In this document: positions 15,265 through 25,632 of the stretch, one piece after another
Layout: every line of letters starts with the position of its first letter
Position numbering within the stretch: the stretch's first letter is position 1
Notes under the pieces: model-generated
Database searches by the model: none
Seen by the model: only the letters and a program-made list of their open reading frames with translations
What the model was told of the DNA's origin: nothing
Made by a program: the position numbers and the translations under genes
Assembly (NCBI GenBank): GCA_022844165.1
Contig: JALHMH010000009.1
Coordinates: forward strand, 1 to 64,000
Origin: Lysobacterales bacterium
GTDB taxonomy: Bacteria; Pseudomonadota; Gammaproteobacteria; Xanthomonadales; SZUA-5
Length of the DNA stretch: 64,000 bases
Direction: 5' to 3'

Positions 15265-16402
15265 AACTGGTGCCTGGCGTCGAGCGCAACTGGCCGGCCA
15301 TCAGCACCTGATCGTCGTCGATACGGCGCGACTCGGAGATCGTTGGGTAGTTCTGCAGATTGTTGGCGCCGGTGTCGGCGTCGGTTTCGTCGTTAAAGGT
15401 GAAACCATTGTTGTTCAGATCGAAGGGCACCGCCGTGCCGCCGACGATGCGATTACTGCGCAACACAATGCCGGTCAGGGTCGAGGCCACTGGCAACGGC
15501 GAGCTGGCGAAGTTGGCGAAGGTGTTAAAGGAAAAGGACTGATTGCTGAATGTGGAAAGCCGTTCCGTGGTGCAACCGGGATTGCCGATGCCATCGGTGG
15601 TCGTGCCAAAGCGGTTTTGTTCGAACACTCTGCCGAAACTTTGCAGTGCGATGCCCCCGGTGCAGCTGATGGTGTTGGCGATGACGCTTTGCGTGCTCAA
15701 ATTGCCGATGGAGACGATCGCGAAGTCCACGGCGGCCGGTGTGACGCCATCCGGCAGCAGGCCGAAGATGTTGTTGCGTACTGTGTTGATACCAGTCGCC
15801 GCAGACTCGAAACGCAGCGCGGTACTTGCAGCAACAAAAACGTTGCGATCCGCATTGGCAGCGCCGCCGACGGTGTGGGTCGAGGACGAGTTGACCGTCA
15901 AGCTGCGCGAGTGAGCGACGGTCGTGGTGCCGTCAGGCTCCACGCCGAACCAGTTGCCCGCCACGGTGCCGCCGTCTGTCACATTCAGGCCAAAATTGCC
16001 TGGCGGGCCGATGATCGATAGCCCACGGACCGACCCACCCGTGACCGTGAGAATGGTCTGCGTCAGCGTGCGACCATCGACGATGATCTTGAGCACGGCA
16101 TTGCTGGCATGCGCATGGGTGTTGGCCTGCGCGCCGGGCTGCGTATAGCCATCAATCGTAACAAGGTTGATCGTACCTAGAGCGCTGCCGAGCGTGATCC
16201 GATGGGGTCCGACGCCCGGGATGTTAAAGGCAACGGTGTCGGCACCGGCGGCGTTGTTGGCGGCCGTCAGCGCCTGCCGTAAGGTACAGACGGCCGCACA
16301 GGATGCCCCGGCGGTATCCGCCGTCGAGGTCACCGTGAACGTAGCGGCATGGCCGAACGACGTTACAAGCAGCAACAACCACCCAGCAACACTGCGCGCC
16401 AT
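15098..16402 (-). CDS. 5' part of frameshifted beta-helix secreted protein (CSLREA-like)
   Basis: The gene starts at ATG 16402 with a signal peptide ending GHAA at about residue 20. Directly after it comes V-T-S-T-A-D-T-A-G-A-S-C-A-A-V-C-T-L-R-Q-A, a variant of the CSLREA-type N-terminal domain found before right-handed beta-helix repeats in secreted proteins. The beta-helix region spans about 40-380. After residue 382 (SFALEFF) the frame leaves the family text because of the T7 run, and the last 50 or so residues up to 15098 are out-of-frame. The whole gene would cover 12466-16402, about 1310 residues. Confidence 0.75.
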   Translation of the reverse strand: MARSVAGWLLLLVTSFGHAATFTVTSTADTAGASCAAVCTLRQALTAANNAAGADTVAFNIPGVGPHRITLGSALGTINLVTIDGYTQPGAQANTHAHASNAVLKIIVDGRTLTQTILTVTGGSVRGLSIIGPPGNFGLNVTDGGTVAGNWFGVEPDGTTTVAHSRSLTVNSSSTHTVGGAANADRNVFVAASTALRFESAATGINTVRNNIFGLLPDGVTPAAVDFAIVSIGNLSTQSVIANTISCTGGIALQSFGRVFEQNRFGTTTDGIGNPGCTTERLSTFSNQSFSFNTFANFASSPLPVASTLTGIVLRSNRIVGGTAVPFDLNNNGFTFNDETDADTGANNLQNYPTISESRRIDDDQVLMAGQLRSTPGTSFALEFFCLARDHASCIERVCAGQRRTHFDRDDHSDDGCRRCGEFRTGACRIRRQW

Positions 16403-16576
16403 GACGCCATCTCCCCGCCGTTTGCGATGTTGCAAACGCTAGTGCCAGCCGGGTGGCGCGATTTGACGCCAGGCTGCAAAGGTTTGACGTCAGGTTGCAG
16501 TCCAGCACCGGGCAAGCCTAACAGGACGCCGCAACCGTGTAGCCTAATCGCTGCCGCCCTAGGACAACTCGCATCC

Positions 16577-18673
16577 ATGCTGTTTTTCGCCACCTGCGCC
16601 CGCGGTTTGGAACCGATCGTCGCCAAGGAACTCGCGGCCTTGGGCGCCAGCGAGGTGCGTGAGACGGTGGCAGGCGTGCGCTGCGAGGGCGATCTGGACA
16701 CACTGTATCGTGTCGGCTACTGCATCCGCACGGCGAGTCGCTGGCTGCTGAATCTGACCGAGAGCGACATCGCCGATGCCGATGCGCTCTACGATCTGGC
16801 GCGTGGCGTGCCGTGGCACGAGCACTTCGGCGCTGAGGACCGCTTCGCGATCCATGTGGCCGGGCAATCGGTTGCTATCAATGATTCGCGATTCGCGATG
16901 CTGCGCGTCAAGGACGCCATCGCCGATGCGTTTCGTGAGCGCGATGGGCGACGGCCGTTCGTCGATGCCGAGAGCCCGGATGCGTCGATTCATGTCGCGC
17001 TGAAGGGTCGTCGCGCGACGATTTCGCTGGATCTCATCGGCGGCTCGCTGCATGAACGCGGCTGGCGTACTCAGGGCCACGAGGCGCCGATCAAGGAAAC
17101 GCTCGCCGCTGGCCTGCTGTTGCGGGCTGGCTGGCCGTTCGCGGTCGATTGGATCGCCGATCCGTTCTGCGGCTCTGGCACACTGTTGATCGAAGCGCTG
17201 CAGATCGCGGCGCGTGTGCCCGCGCAACGGATGCGCGAGCAGTTCGCGTGGACGCGTTGGCGCGGCCATGATGCGATCCAATGGGCGACGGTGCGCAACA
17301 GCAGCGATGCCGCGATCGATCACTCCGCATTGCCGCGCGCACTGGGCAGCGATAGCGACGCTGGCGCCATCCGCATCGCCAGAAGCCAGGCCGCATTGGC
17401 CGGCCTCGGGCCGCATTGCGAGTGGCAGCGCAGCGATGCGCGTGCGTTCGCGCCGCCGCCGGGCAACGGATTTGTCGTCGGCAATCTTCCGTATGGCGAA
17501 CGCCTCGGGGATGAGCGCCAGTGGCTGAGCCTGCATCGTGAGTTCGGCGCGGCACTGAAGGCACGCGCAGTCGGTGCACGTTTTGCGTTGCTCACGGGTA
17601 GCGATACCCTGGCACGCGCTACGGAGCTGCGCGCGCAGAAAGTCATCTCGTTGCACAACGGCGCCATAGAATGCGCGCTGATCACAGGGCAGGTGCAAGC
17701 GCCGCGTACCATCGAAGGACCACCGAAGTTCAAACGCGCCGGCGCCGAGATGGTGTACAACCGCATCCTCAAGAATCGCCGACGCTTAAAACCCTATCTC
17801 GAACGCCATCACATCGAGTGCTACCGGATTTACGACGCCGACATCCCCGAGTACGCAGCCGCGATCGATGTCTACGCAGATCGGGTACATATCCAGGAAT
17901 ATCAGGCACCTTCCGAGATTCCAGCGGACAAAACCGCCGAGCGCTTCGACGACATCGTGATCGCCGCGCGTCGCGCGCTCGATGTGCCGCGTGAGCGGCT
18001 GTACTTGAAGCAACGCCGACCGCAAACGCCGGGCGAGCAGTATCAGCGTCAGGCGCATACCAGCGATTTTTTCACCGTGCGCGAAAATGGTGCGCTGTTC
18101 GAGGTCAACCTGGCCGACTATCTCGACACCGGTTTGTTTCTGGATGGCCGCCAGATTCGTAGTTGGATCGGCGAAACGACGCGCGATGCGCATGTACTGA
18201 ATTTGTTCTGTTACACCGCCACTGCAAGCGTGGCGGCTGCGCTCGGCGGTGCGCGCAGCTCGGTCAGCGTCGATCTATCGCCAACCTACACTGCCTGGGC
18301 CGAGCGCAACTTTCGCTTGAACGGATTGACCGCCGAACATCGCATCGTCACCGCCGATGCTGTCGAGTGGCTCAAGACTCGCAGCGAGCGTTTCGATTTC
18401 ATCTACCTCGATCCGCCCAGCTTTTCCAACAGCAAACGCACGCGCACCGTGCTCGACGTACAGCGCGACCATGTCGAGTTACTGCGCTCCGCACTGGACC
18501 ATCTAAAACCCGGCGGCCGGCTGCTGTTCGTCTGCAATTTGCGGCGCTTCAAGTTAAGCGACGAGGTCAGCGCATTCGCACAGATCAATGACGTTACCGA
18601 GGCCAGCATTCCACCTGACTTCGCGCGCGACGCGCGCATCCATCGGGCGTACTGGCTCAAGCTGCCCGAGTAG
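16577..18673 (+). CDS. rlmKL: bifunctional 23S rRNA methyltransferase RlmKL
   Basis: This is a 698-residue fusion enzyme, the same length as the E. coli protein. It makes m2G2445 (RlmL part) and m7G2069 (RlmK part) in 23S rRNA. The N-terminal half has a THUMP domain (about 40-155) and a methyltransferase domain with D-P-F-C-G-S-G-T and the catalytic N-L-P-Y motif. The C-terminal half has a second methyltransferase domain with V-L-N-L-F-C-Y-T-A and Y-L-D-P-P-S-F-S. I chose ATG 16577 because the family starts with M-x-F-F-A-T-C. It is divergent from the secreted beta-helix gene. Confidence 0.96.
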   Translation: MLFFATCARGLEPIVAKELAALGASEVRETVAGVRCEGDLDTLYRVGYCIRTASRWLLNLTESDIADADALYDLARGVPWHEHFGAEDRFAIHVAGQSVAINDSRFAMLRVKDAIADAFRERDGRRPFVDAESPDASIHVALKGRRATISLDLIGGSLHERGWRTQGHEAPIKETLAAGLLLRAGWPFAVDWIADPFCGSGTLLIEALQIAARVPAQRMREQFAWTRWRGHDAIQWATVRNSSDAAIDHSALPRALGSDSDAGAIRIARSQAALAGLGPHCEWQRSDARAFAPPPGNGFVVGNLPYGERLGDERQWLSLHREFGAALKARAVGARFALLTGSDTLARATELRAQKVISLHNGAIECALITGQVQAPRTIEGPPKFKRAGAEMVYNRILKNRRRLKPYLERHHIECYRIYDADIPEYAAAIDVYADRVHIQEYQAPSEIPADKTAERFDDIVIAARRALDVPRERLYLKQRRPQTPGEQYQRQAHTSDFFTVRENGALFEVNLADYLDTGLFLDGRQIRSWIGETTRDAHVLNLFCYTATASVAAALGGARSSVSVDLSPTYTAWAERNFRLNGLTAEHRIVTADAVEWLKTRSERFDFIYLDPPSFSNSKRTRTVLDVQRDHVELLRSALDHLKPGGRLLFVCNLRRFKLSDEVSAFAQINDVTEASIPPDFARDARIHRAYWLKLPE

Positions 18674-18972
18674 CGTGGTGACCACTGCGCAAACTTCAGT
18701 CCCACCAGAAATACCAGACCTTGGCTTTCAGCAGCCTCGCAGCCAGATCGCCAACGGAGCCGGCACCTTGATGGACAGCATCTGGGCAGTACGCATAGGT
18801 CTCGAGGCCAATGCGTGGGCATCGTCCCAGGTTTGTGTCGACCGAATGACTTCGCACTCAAGGGTATCGCCGCTCATGAGACACTGTTCGAGCCGTAACG
18901 CTGACTGAGTTCTACGCTATCCGCAAGCAGGCCGAGTTCCGTACGATCCCCCTCCACGATTGCGCACCTGTT
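18674..18972. other. intergenic stretch between rlmKL and exbD
   Basis: Nothing is firmly recognised. A 49-codon minus-strand frame, 18877 to 18728, starts MSGDTLECEVIRS and is mildly protein-like, but no ribosome-binding site or family match supports it. The two flanking genes converge here. Confidence 0.4.
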
Positions 18973-19362
18973 TCACGGCGCTAACCCGATCTGACGAACA
19001 CCAGCGCGGCGCCCGCTGGCGAGCAATACGGCGACGTCCTCAAAACGCACATCCTCGGCGGCGAACAACTGCACCGTGGGTTGCGAATTGCCCATCGCCG
19101 CCCAGGCAGAAAACTCCGCGTTTAGTGCGCGCAGCCCGACTGGCTGATCGTCGAGGCGATACTGCGGTTGACCATCGACCACACTCACTTCAATGAGTTT
19201 TCGGACTGTTTGAGCTGCGGGGCCATCGCTCGGCGTCGGCAACGGAATCCGGTGCGTCATCACCGGCGCGGCGATCATGAAAATGATCAGCAACACGAGC
19301 ATCACATCGATCAGCGGCGTCGTGTTGAGGTCGGTCATCGGCGGGGTGAAGTCTCTGGCCAT
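18973..19362 (-). CDS. exbD: ExbD/TolR-type energy-transduction protein
   Basis: This 129-residue protein from ATG 19362 follows AGGAGAG. A short cytoplasmic start (MARDFTPPMTDLNTTPLIDV) leads into one membrane span, at about 19-40, with the conserved Asp of L-I-D-V-M-L-V-L-L. A periplasmic domain of about 80 residues follows. ExbD works with ExbB and TonB to couple the proton gradient to outer-membrane transport. Neither exbB nor tonB is next to it, so this is an orphan copy whose partner must be encoded elsewhere. Confidence 0.88.
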   Translation of the reverse strand: MARDFTPPMTDLNTTPLIDVMLVLLIIFMIAAPVMTHRIPLPTPSDGPAAQTVRKLIEVSVVDGQPQYRLDDQPVGLRALNAEFSAWAAMGNSQPTVQLFAAEDVRFEDVAVLLASGRRAGVRQIGLAP

Positions 19363-19634
19363 GTCGTCTCTCCTGTGCTGATTCACACGCTTAAGCTATG
19401 GCGAAGTTTGGCGCGAGGCGAGAACCTTCAATACGTGTTAATGCTCTGGCCATTTCGGGCCGCCAAGGATGCCGAACCCGCTGCCTGATGATCGCGGTGC
19501 CATGCGTCGCAGTTACGGTGGAACGGCGTCGCACGCGTCCCGACCCATGGATCGGAACGCTCGCGCTGTGTTCTGTCACGTCCGATGGCCAAGCGAGCGG
19601 CGCGAAACCAGGCCGTCTCGCGGCGCCATCGGCC

Positions 19635-21353
19635 TTATTCGGCAATCGCCACGTCTTGCCCTTTGTCCAGCGATTCGGCACGTGCAAGCAGCTCGACAAA
19701 TTCGGCTTCGAGCCCGTACGGATCGGCGCGCTCAACGCGTTTGGCCAGTGCAGCTATTTCGGCGTAGTCGAAGCCGTCTAGATATTTCCCACCGCGCAGA
19801 CGTTCGCCAAATGCCGCGACCGCAGCGGCAAAGCGTAGTTCTGCGGAGCCGGCACCGATCGATGCGGGCCGCGCAATCGGCGTTTCGATCAAACGACTCT
19901 GTTCGGCATCGGGTGCCTTATAGCGCAGCTTCAGAAATGCGATCTCGTTTCCGCCAGCGGGTTTGTCCTCGGCGCCGTAACGGAGCGGCGGCAAACGCGC
20001 CGCATCGGTGCCGACTGGCGTCAACTCGTACAGCGCGGTGACCGTGTGTCCGGCGCCGATCTCGCCCGCATCGACGGCATCGTTGTTGAAGTCCTCGCGC
20101 GCCAGCAAGCGGTTTTCGTAACCGATCAAGCGGTACTCGGCGATCACCGCCGGATTGAATTCGATCTGGATTTTGACGTCCTTGGCGATGGTCATCAGGT
20201 TCGCGCCCAGCTCACGCACGAGCACCTTACGCGCCTCGCGTTCGGTGTCGATGTAGGCATGATTGCCGTTGCCCAAATCGGCCAGCCGTTCAGCAATCAC
20301 ATCGTGATAATTGCCCTGACCGAAACCGAGCGTGGTCAGTGCGATGCCGCTCTTGCGTTGGCGCTCAATGAGATCTTCCAGATCCTGCTGATCCACCATG
20401 CCGACATTGAAATCACCATCGGTGGCGAGAATCACGCGATTGACGCCACCATCGACGAAGTGTTCGCGCGCCACTTGATAGGCCAGTTGAATGCCCTGCC
20501 CGCCGTTGGTCGAGCCGCCGGCCTCGAGTGAGTCGAGCGCTGCAAGAATGGTCTGTTTGTCGCTGGCCGCTGTCGATGGCAACACGAGGCCCGCTGCGCC
20601 GGCGTACACCACAATCGCGATCCGATCTTGCGACCGCATTTGCTCCACGACCATTCTCAGCGCCGTTTTCACCAACGGCAGTTTGTTGGCGTCCTGCATG
20701 GAACCAGAGACATCCAGCAGAAACACCAGATTGCTCGCCGGCAGCTGCTCGAACGGCACTTCGAAACCTTTGAGACCCACTTTGAGAAGCCAGCGCTGTT
20801 CATTCCAAGGCGCTGTTGCGACCTCTGTCGCGACACTGAACGGCTGTCCGCGCGGCGGAAGTGCATAGGCGTAGTCGAAGTAGTTGATGAACTCCTCGAT
20901 GCGCACCGCGTCGGTGGGCGGCAGTGCGCCCTGGTTCAAGAAGCGTCGCACATTGCTGTAAGAACCCGTATCCACATCGACCGAAAACGTCGATACCGGC
21001 TGCTCGCGTGCCGCGGTCACGGGATTGGGCGCGACGTCGGCATATTGCTCGGTGTCGGTGTGCTGAGAAATCCCGGCGCGGTCCAGCGACTGCGCAGCAG
21101 CGATGCTGCCCGTGGCCATTTCCATGGGTGGCGCTGGCGGCGCCGCCGGCGCGAGCGTTGCCGGCGACTGCGCATCACGGCCGATTTGATCATGCATCGG
21201 CTGCGCTAGTTTTCGTGGTGTTTGCGTTTGTGCCCTGGCACGTTCTTCGCTCAAGGCCTCACTGGCGACAGGCGCGCTTTGTCGCGCGCAGGCGCCCAAA
21301 GCAAGCACGGCTGCGATCGCGACAACCAGCGGTAACGGACGAATGACTTGCAT
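19635..21353 (-). CDS. VWA-domain lipoprotein, YfbK-like
   Basis: This 572-residue protein has a lipoprotein signal with Cys22 (LALGAC). A Pro/Ala-rich linker leads to the N-terminal VWA-associated segment (FSVDVDTGSYSNVRRFLNQG, 123-142). A von Willebrand A domain at about 208-380 follows, with an intact MIDAS site D214-V-S-G-S218 and the A-T-D-G-D-F segment. The C-terminal DUF3520-like region fills 390-560. The order is that of YfbK-type proteins. The role is unknown; a metal-dependent protein-binding function at the outer membrane is likely. It starts at ATG 21353. Confidence 0.85.
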   Translation of the reverse strand: MQVIRPLPLVVAIAAVLALGACARQSAPVASEALSEERARAQTQTPRKLAQPMHDQIGRDAQSPATLAPAAPPAPPMEMATGSIAAAQSLDRAGISQHTDTEQYADVAPNPVTAAREQPVSTFSVDVDTGSYSNVRRFLNQGALPPTDAVRIEEFINYFDYAYALPPRGQPFSVATEVATAPWNEQRWLLKVGLKGFEVPFEQLPASNLVFLLDVSGSMQDANKLPLVKTALRMVVEQMRSQDRIAIVVYAGAAGLVLPSTAASDKQTILAALDSLEAGGSTNGGQGIQLAYQVAREHFVDGGVNRVILATDGDFNVGMVDQQDLEDLIERQRKSGIALTTLGFGQGNYHDVIAERLADLGNGNHAYIDTEREARKVLVRELGANLMTIAKDVKIQIEFNPAVIAEYRLIGYENRLLAREDFNNDAVDAGEIGAGHTVTALYELTPVGTDAARLPPLRYGAEDKPAGGNEIAFLKLRYKAPDAEQSRLIETPIARPASIGAGSAELRFAAAVAAFGERLRGGKYLDGFDYAEIAALAKRVERADPYGLEAEFVELLARAESLDKGQDVAIAE

Positions 21354-21851
21354 ACCTCACCCCTCTCTCAATTCAGCCAGTCGGGATGACCGGCGTGCCT
21401 TGCAACAAACGGCGCGCCGCAGCGAATGGGGTTTGACGCTGGCCCTATTTTTGCGCCTTTGCGTATGGCATGAATATCACCCGGGAGTACGCGGAATGCA
21501 CAAACTCAAAACTCGGCGACTCAGTGCCCTGGCTTTCGCGCCAGTGCTGCCAGCCATCGCCTGTGTTCGATCAAGTGATATACGACAGGAGCGCAGCATC
21601 ACGATATGCCGCCGTCCGGTAAGCATCCAATAACACACGAAACGGACGCTCCAGGTAGGACGCATCAACACGCAGCCCGGAACCTGCATAGACTTCTCTG
21701 ATCTCCTGGGCTGCGGGATCAAGGCGCTTCAGAAGGTCCGCGAATTCAAGACTTTTCAACGCGTCAAAAATCTCTTTCGCTCTCTCGGCCTGGACTAATC
21801 TGGCGCGGCCATAACCTATCCCTGAAGATCAGTCACTTAGACACGGAAGCT
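21354..21851. other. stretch of gene fragments next to tRNA-Arg
   Basis: On the plus strand, ATG 21496 begins a signal-peptide-like text (MHKLKTRRLSALAFAPVLPA) that soon becomes senseless. Its meaningful part stops close to where the minus-strand frame at 21571-21759 ends. The stretch therefore looks like a junction of broken genes beside a tRNA, a common site of integration and loss. No integrase, direct repeat or inverted repeat is visible. Confidence 0.4.
21571..21759 (-). CDS. small ORF or 3' gene fragment
   Basis: A 62-codon frame from TTG 21759 reads as plausible protein (KSLEFADLLKRLDPAAQEI, then LERPFRVLLDAYRTAAYRD). The frame stays open upstream to about 21828 without any ATG or GTG. 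It is charged and helical. I do not recognise it, and it may be the end of a gene whose start has been lost. Confidence 0.3.
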   Translation of the reverse strand: MKSLEFADLLKRLDPAAQEIREVYAGSGLRVDASYLERPFRVLLDAYRTAAYRDAALLSYIT

Positions 21852-21928
21852 TGGCGCGCCCGGAGGGATTCGAACCCCCGGCCCCTTCCTTCGGAGGGAA
21901 GTACTCTATCCAGCTGAGCTACGGGCGC
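21852..21928 (-). tRNA. tRNA-Arg (anticodon CCG)
   Basis: Read on the minus strand, the acceptor arms GCGCCCG and CGGGCGC pair, followed by G and an encoded CCA. The D-arm contains AGCTGGATAGAG, the anticodon stem is CTTCC/GGAAG with loop CTCCGAA (anticodon CCG, reading the Arg codon CGG), and the T-loop is TTCGAAT. All parts of the cloverleaf are present. Confidence 0.97.
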
Positions 21929-21948
21929 TTGTGCAGCACGCAGCATAG

Positions 21949-23379
<1,431 letters not shown>

Positions 23380-23471
23380 AACCCGCGGGCGCACGCACAA
23401 CGAAGAATGTCATCACAGCATCGCGTCTGCGCTGCTATCGTCGCGCTCTCTCGATCCGGCCAAAACGAACC

Positions 23472-23981
23472 ATGTTTGCGCTGCAATCTTCTGCCTACGA
23501 CAGCAAAACAGCCCAATACGAAGACCTCGTCCAACAAGCCACGCATCTGCTGGCCGGCGAATCCGACCGTATCGCCAACGCCGCCAATTTCAGCGCACTG
23601 ATTTATCACTCGCTGACGGATGTCAATTGGGCGGGCTTTTATTTCTATGATGGCAATGAACTGGTGGTTGGGCCATTTCAAGGCAAACCCGCCTGCGTGC
23701 GCATCGCGCTCAATCGTGGCGTGTGTGGAGCGGCAGCGCGCACCCGGCAGGTCCAACGTGTCGCCGATGTGCACGCTTTCCCTGGCCATATCGCCTGCGA
23801 TGCCGCGTCGCGCTCCGAGATCGTGGTACCGTTGGTGCTGGGCGACGAGCTGTTGGGTGTGCTCGACATCGACAGCCCATCGCCGAACCGATTCGATGCG
23901 GACGACGAAGCGGGTCTGATCCGCCTCGCCGAAGTTTTCCTCGATGCTTGCCGCGCAGGAGCCAACCATGGCCGCCAGTGA
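23472..23981 (+). CDS. msrC: free methionine-(R)-sulfoxide reductase
   Basis: This is a 169-residue single GAF-domain protein. Three Cys are seen, C75, C85 and C109, with the same spacing (10 and 24) as Cys84, Cys94 and Cys118 of E. coli fRMsr; the last is the catalytic one, in F-P-G-H-I-A-C-D. The N-W-A-G-F-Y and S-R-S-E-I-V-V-P segments are also conserved. The enzyme reduces free Met-R-sulfoxide in the cytoplasm using thioredoxin, protecting against oxidation. The next gene overlaps its end by 14 nt. Confidence 0.93.
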   Translation: MFALQSSAYDSKTAQYEDLVQQATHLLAGESDRIANAANFSALIYHSLTDVNWAGFYFYDGNELVVGPFQGKPACVRIALNRGVCGAAARTRQVQRVADVHAFPGHIACDAASRSEIVVPLVLGDELLGVLDIDSPSPNRFDADDEAGLIRLAEVFLDACRAGANHGRQ

Positions 23982-24354
23982 AAAAATCCGCAATGTCGGA
24001 CCCAAGAGCGCCGCATGGCTGCGTCAAGTCGGCATCCGCACCGAAGCGGACCTGCGCGCCATTGGGGCGGTGGCGGCCTACCGTAAGGTGAAGGTTGCCG
24101 GCTTCAAGCCGACGTTGAACCTGCTGTATTCGATGGCGGGCGCCGAGGACGACTGTCATTGGACCCAACTGAGCGACGACCGCAAGGCGAGCCTGCTCGC
24201 CGCAGCAGAGGCGATCGATCAGGAAATGGCCGCGCGCAAGACCGCCAAGCGCATGGGCCAAACCAATGTTGGCCAGTCGATCGTCGACAAAGCGCTGAAC
24301 TTTGTTGAGCCTGTCGATTCCAGCGCTCCAGTTGGCGGGGGCGACGACGACTGA
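23968..24354 (+). CDS. TfoX C-terminal domain-like protein
   Basis: This 128-residue protein from ATG 23968 (CAGGAG upstream) contains a helix-hairpin-helix-like region, I-R-N-V-G-P-K-S-A-A-W-L-R-Q-V-G-I-R-T, then D-L-R-A-I-G-A-V-A-A-Y-R and N-L-L-Y-S-M-A-G-A. This is the pattern of the TfoX C-terminal domain family. It lacks the N-terminal TfoX domain of true competence regulators. A Lys/Ala-rich tail ends in acidic residues. It overlaps msrC by 14 nt and is probably co-transcribed with it. The function of stand-alone TfoX C-domains is not established. Confidence 0.75.
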   Translation: MAASEKIRNVGPKSAAWLRQVGIRTEADLRAIGAVAAYRKVKVAGFKPTLNLLYSMAGAEDDCHWTQLSDDRKASLLAAAEAIDQEMAARKTAKRMGQTNVGQSIVDKALNFVEPVDSSAPVGGGDDD

Positions 24355-24384
24355 ACGCTGCAATCGCCCTCCCCTGCCGGCGTC

Positions 24385-25569
24385 ATGCCCGATCATAGAT
24401 TCGACACCATCGTCCTTGGCGGTGGCGCCGCGGGTTTGATGTGCGCATCCACGGCCGGGCAACGTGGCCGGCGCGTATTGCTCATCGAACACGCGAACCG
24501 TGTCGGAAAGAAGATTCTGATGTCGGGTGGCGGTCGCTGCAATTTCACCAACACGCGAACGGCGCCGGGCAATTTCCTATCGGCCAATCCACATTTCTGC
24601 AAGTCCGCTTTGGCGCGATACGCGCCAGAGGACTTTATCGAACTGGTTGAAGCCCACCGCATCGCTTATCACGAGAAAGAACTCGGCCAGTTGTTTTGCG
24701 ACGACTCATCGAAACAAATCGTGCAGCTGTTGTTGGACGAGTGCACGCGCGGCAACGTGCGCGTCGAGACGCAGTGCAAGGTCACGCGCATTGACCAAAC
24801 CGGGGCAGGATTTGTTGTCGATTGCACGTTGGGACCAGTCAGCGCGCCCACATTGGTCGTGGCAACCGGCGGCCTTTCGATTCCGAGCATGGGCGCGACG
24901 GGTTTTGGCTACGATTTAGCCCGCCAGTTTGGACACCGCGTATTACCCACGCGCGCAGGTTTGGTGCCACTGACGCTGACCGGATCGTTTCAGGAGCACT
25001 ATGCGCCGCTCAGCGGCGTGTCGTTGCCCGTCATGGCCAAAGCTGGCCGCACGCGCTTCGACAACGCAATGCTGATCACGCACCGCGGATTGAGCGGCCC
25101 GGCAATTCTGCAGATTTCCTCGTACTGGCAACCGGGCGAGCCGCTGCAAATTGATTTGCTCCCGCAGGTCGATGCCCTTGAATTTCTGCTGCTCGGCCAG
25201 CGGGAACGGCCCGCCGCGGAGCTGCGCAGTTGGTTGGCCGAGCGCCTGCCGAAGCGATTCGCACAGCGCTTTTGCGAACTCTATGCCGACGAGCGACCGC
25301 TACGCCAATACACTCGGCCGCAGTTGACTCTCGTTGCCGCAAAGCTCAAGGAGTGGCCCGTCCAGCCAAGTGGTACCGAAGGTTATCGGACGGCCGAAGT
25401 CACGCTCGGCGGCGTGGATACAACGGAGGTTTCGTCGTCGACGATGGAGTCGCGGCGGGTACCGGGTCTGTATTTTGTGGGCGAAGTACTCGACGTCACC
25501 GGCCACCTCGGTGGCTACAATTTTCAGTGGGCGTGGGCATCGGGGCGCGCAGCAGGTTTGACGATTTGA
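24385..25569 (+). CDS. FAD-dependent oxidoreductase, HI0933/YhiN family
   Basis: This 394-residue flavoprotein has an N-terminal Rossmann motif (VLGGGAAGLMCASTAGQRG, residues 10-28) followed by the family signature G-K-K-I-L-M-S-G-G-G-R-C-N-F-T-N. The C-terminus carries T-x-G-G-V-D-T and G-L-Y-F-V-G-E-V-L-D-V-T-G-H-L-G-G-Y-N, the second FAD-contacting region of HI0933-like proteins. The physiological substrate of this family is unknown in most bacteria. Length and motifs are complete. It starts 30 nt after the TfoX-like gene and may share its transcript. Confidence 0.9.
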   Translation: MPDHRFDTIVLGGGAAGLMCASTAGQRGRRVLLIEHANRVGKKILMSGGGRCNFTNTRTAPGNFLSANPHFCKSALARYAPEDFIELVEAHRIAYHEKELGQLFCDDSSKQIVQLLLDECTRGNVRVETQCKVTRIDQTGAGFVVDCTLGPVSAPTLVVATGGLSIPSMGATGFGYDLARQFGHRVLPTRAGLVPLTLTGSFQEHYAPLSGVSLPVMAKAGRTRFDNAMLITHRGLSGPAILQISSYWQPGEPLQIDLLPQVDALEFLLLGQRERPAAELRSWLAERLPKRFAQRFCELYADERPLRQYTRPQLTLVAAKLKEWPVQPSGTEGYRTAEVTLGGVDTTEVSSSTMESRRVPGLYFVGEVLDVTGHLGGYNFQWAWASGRAAGLTI

Positions 25570-25632
25570 CAGGCGCTTGCAAGCTCGGCGCGCCTCGTCG
25601 AGCATCCGCGACCGCAACAAAGGGCTTCGAAC

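Noticed and set aside
13792..15396. 534-residue plus-strand frame inside the beta-helix gene
   Set aside because: It is the antisense of a strongly coding sequence with many His/Arg/Ala residues, typical of a GC-rich shadow frame; the minus strand has clear domain text.
18728..18877. 49-codon minus-strand frame MSGDTLECEV
   Set aside because: It is mildly protein-like but too short, with no ribosome-binding site, family match or operon context.
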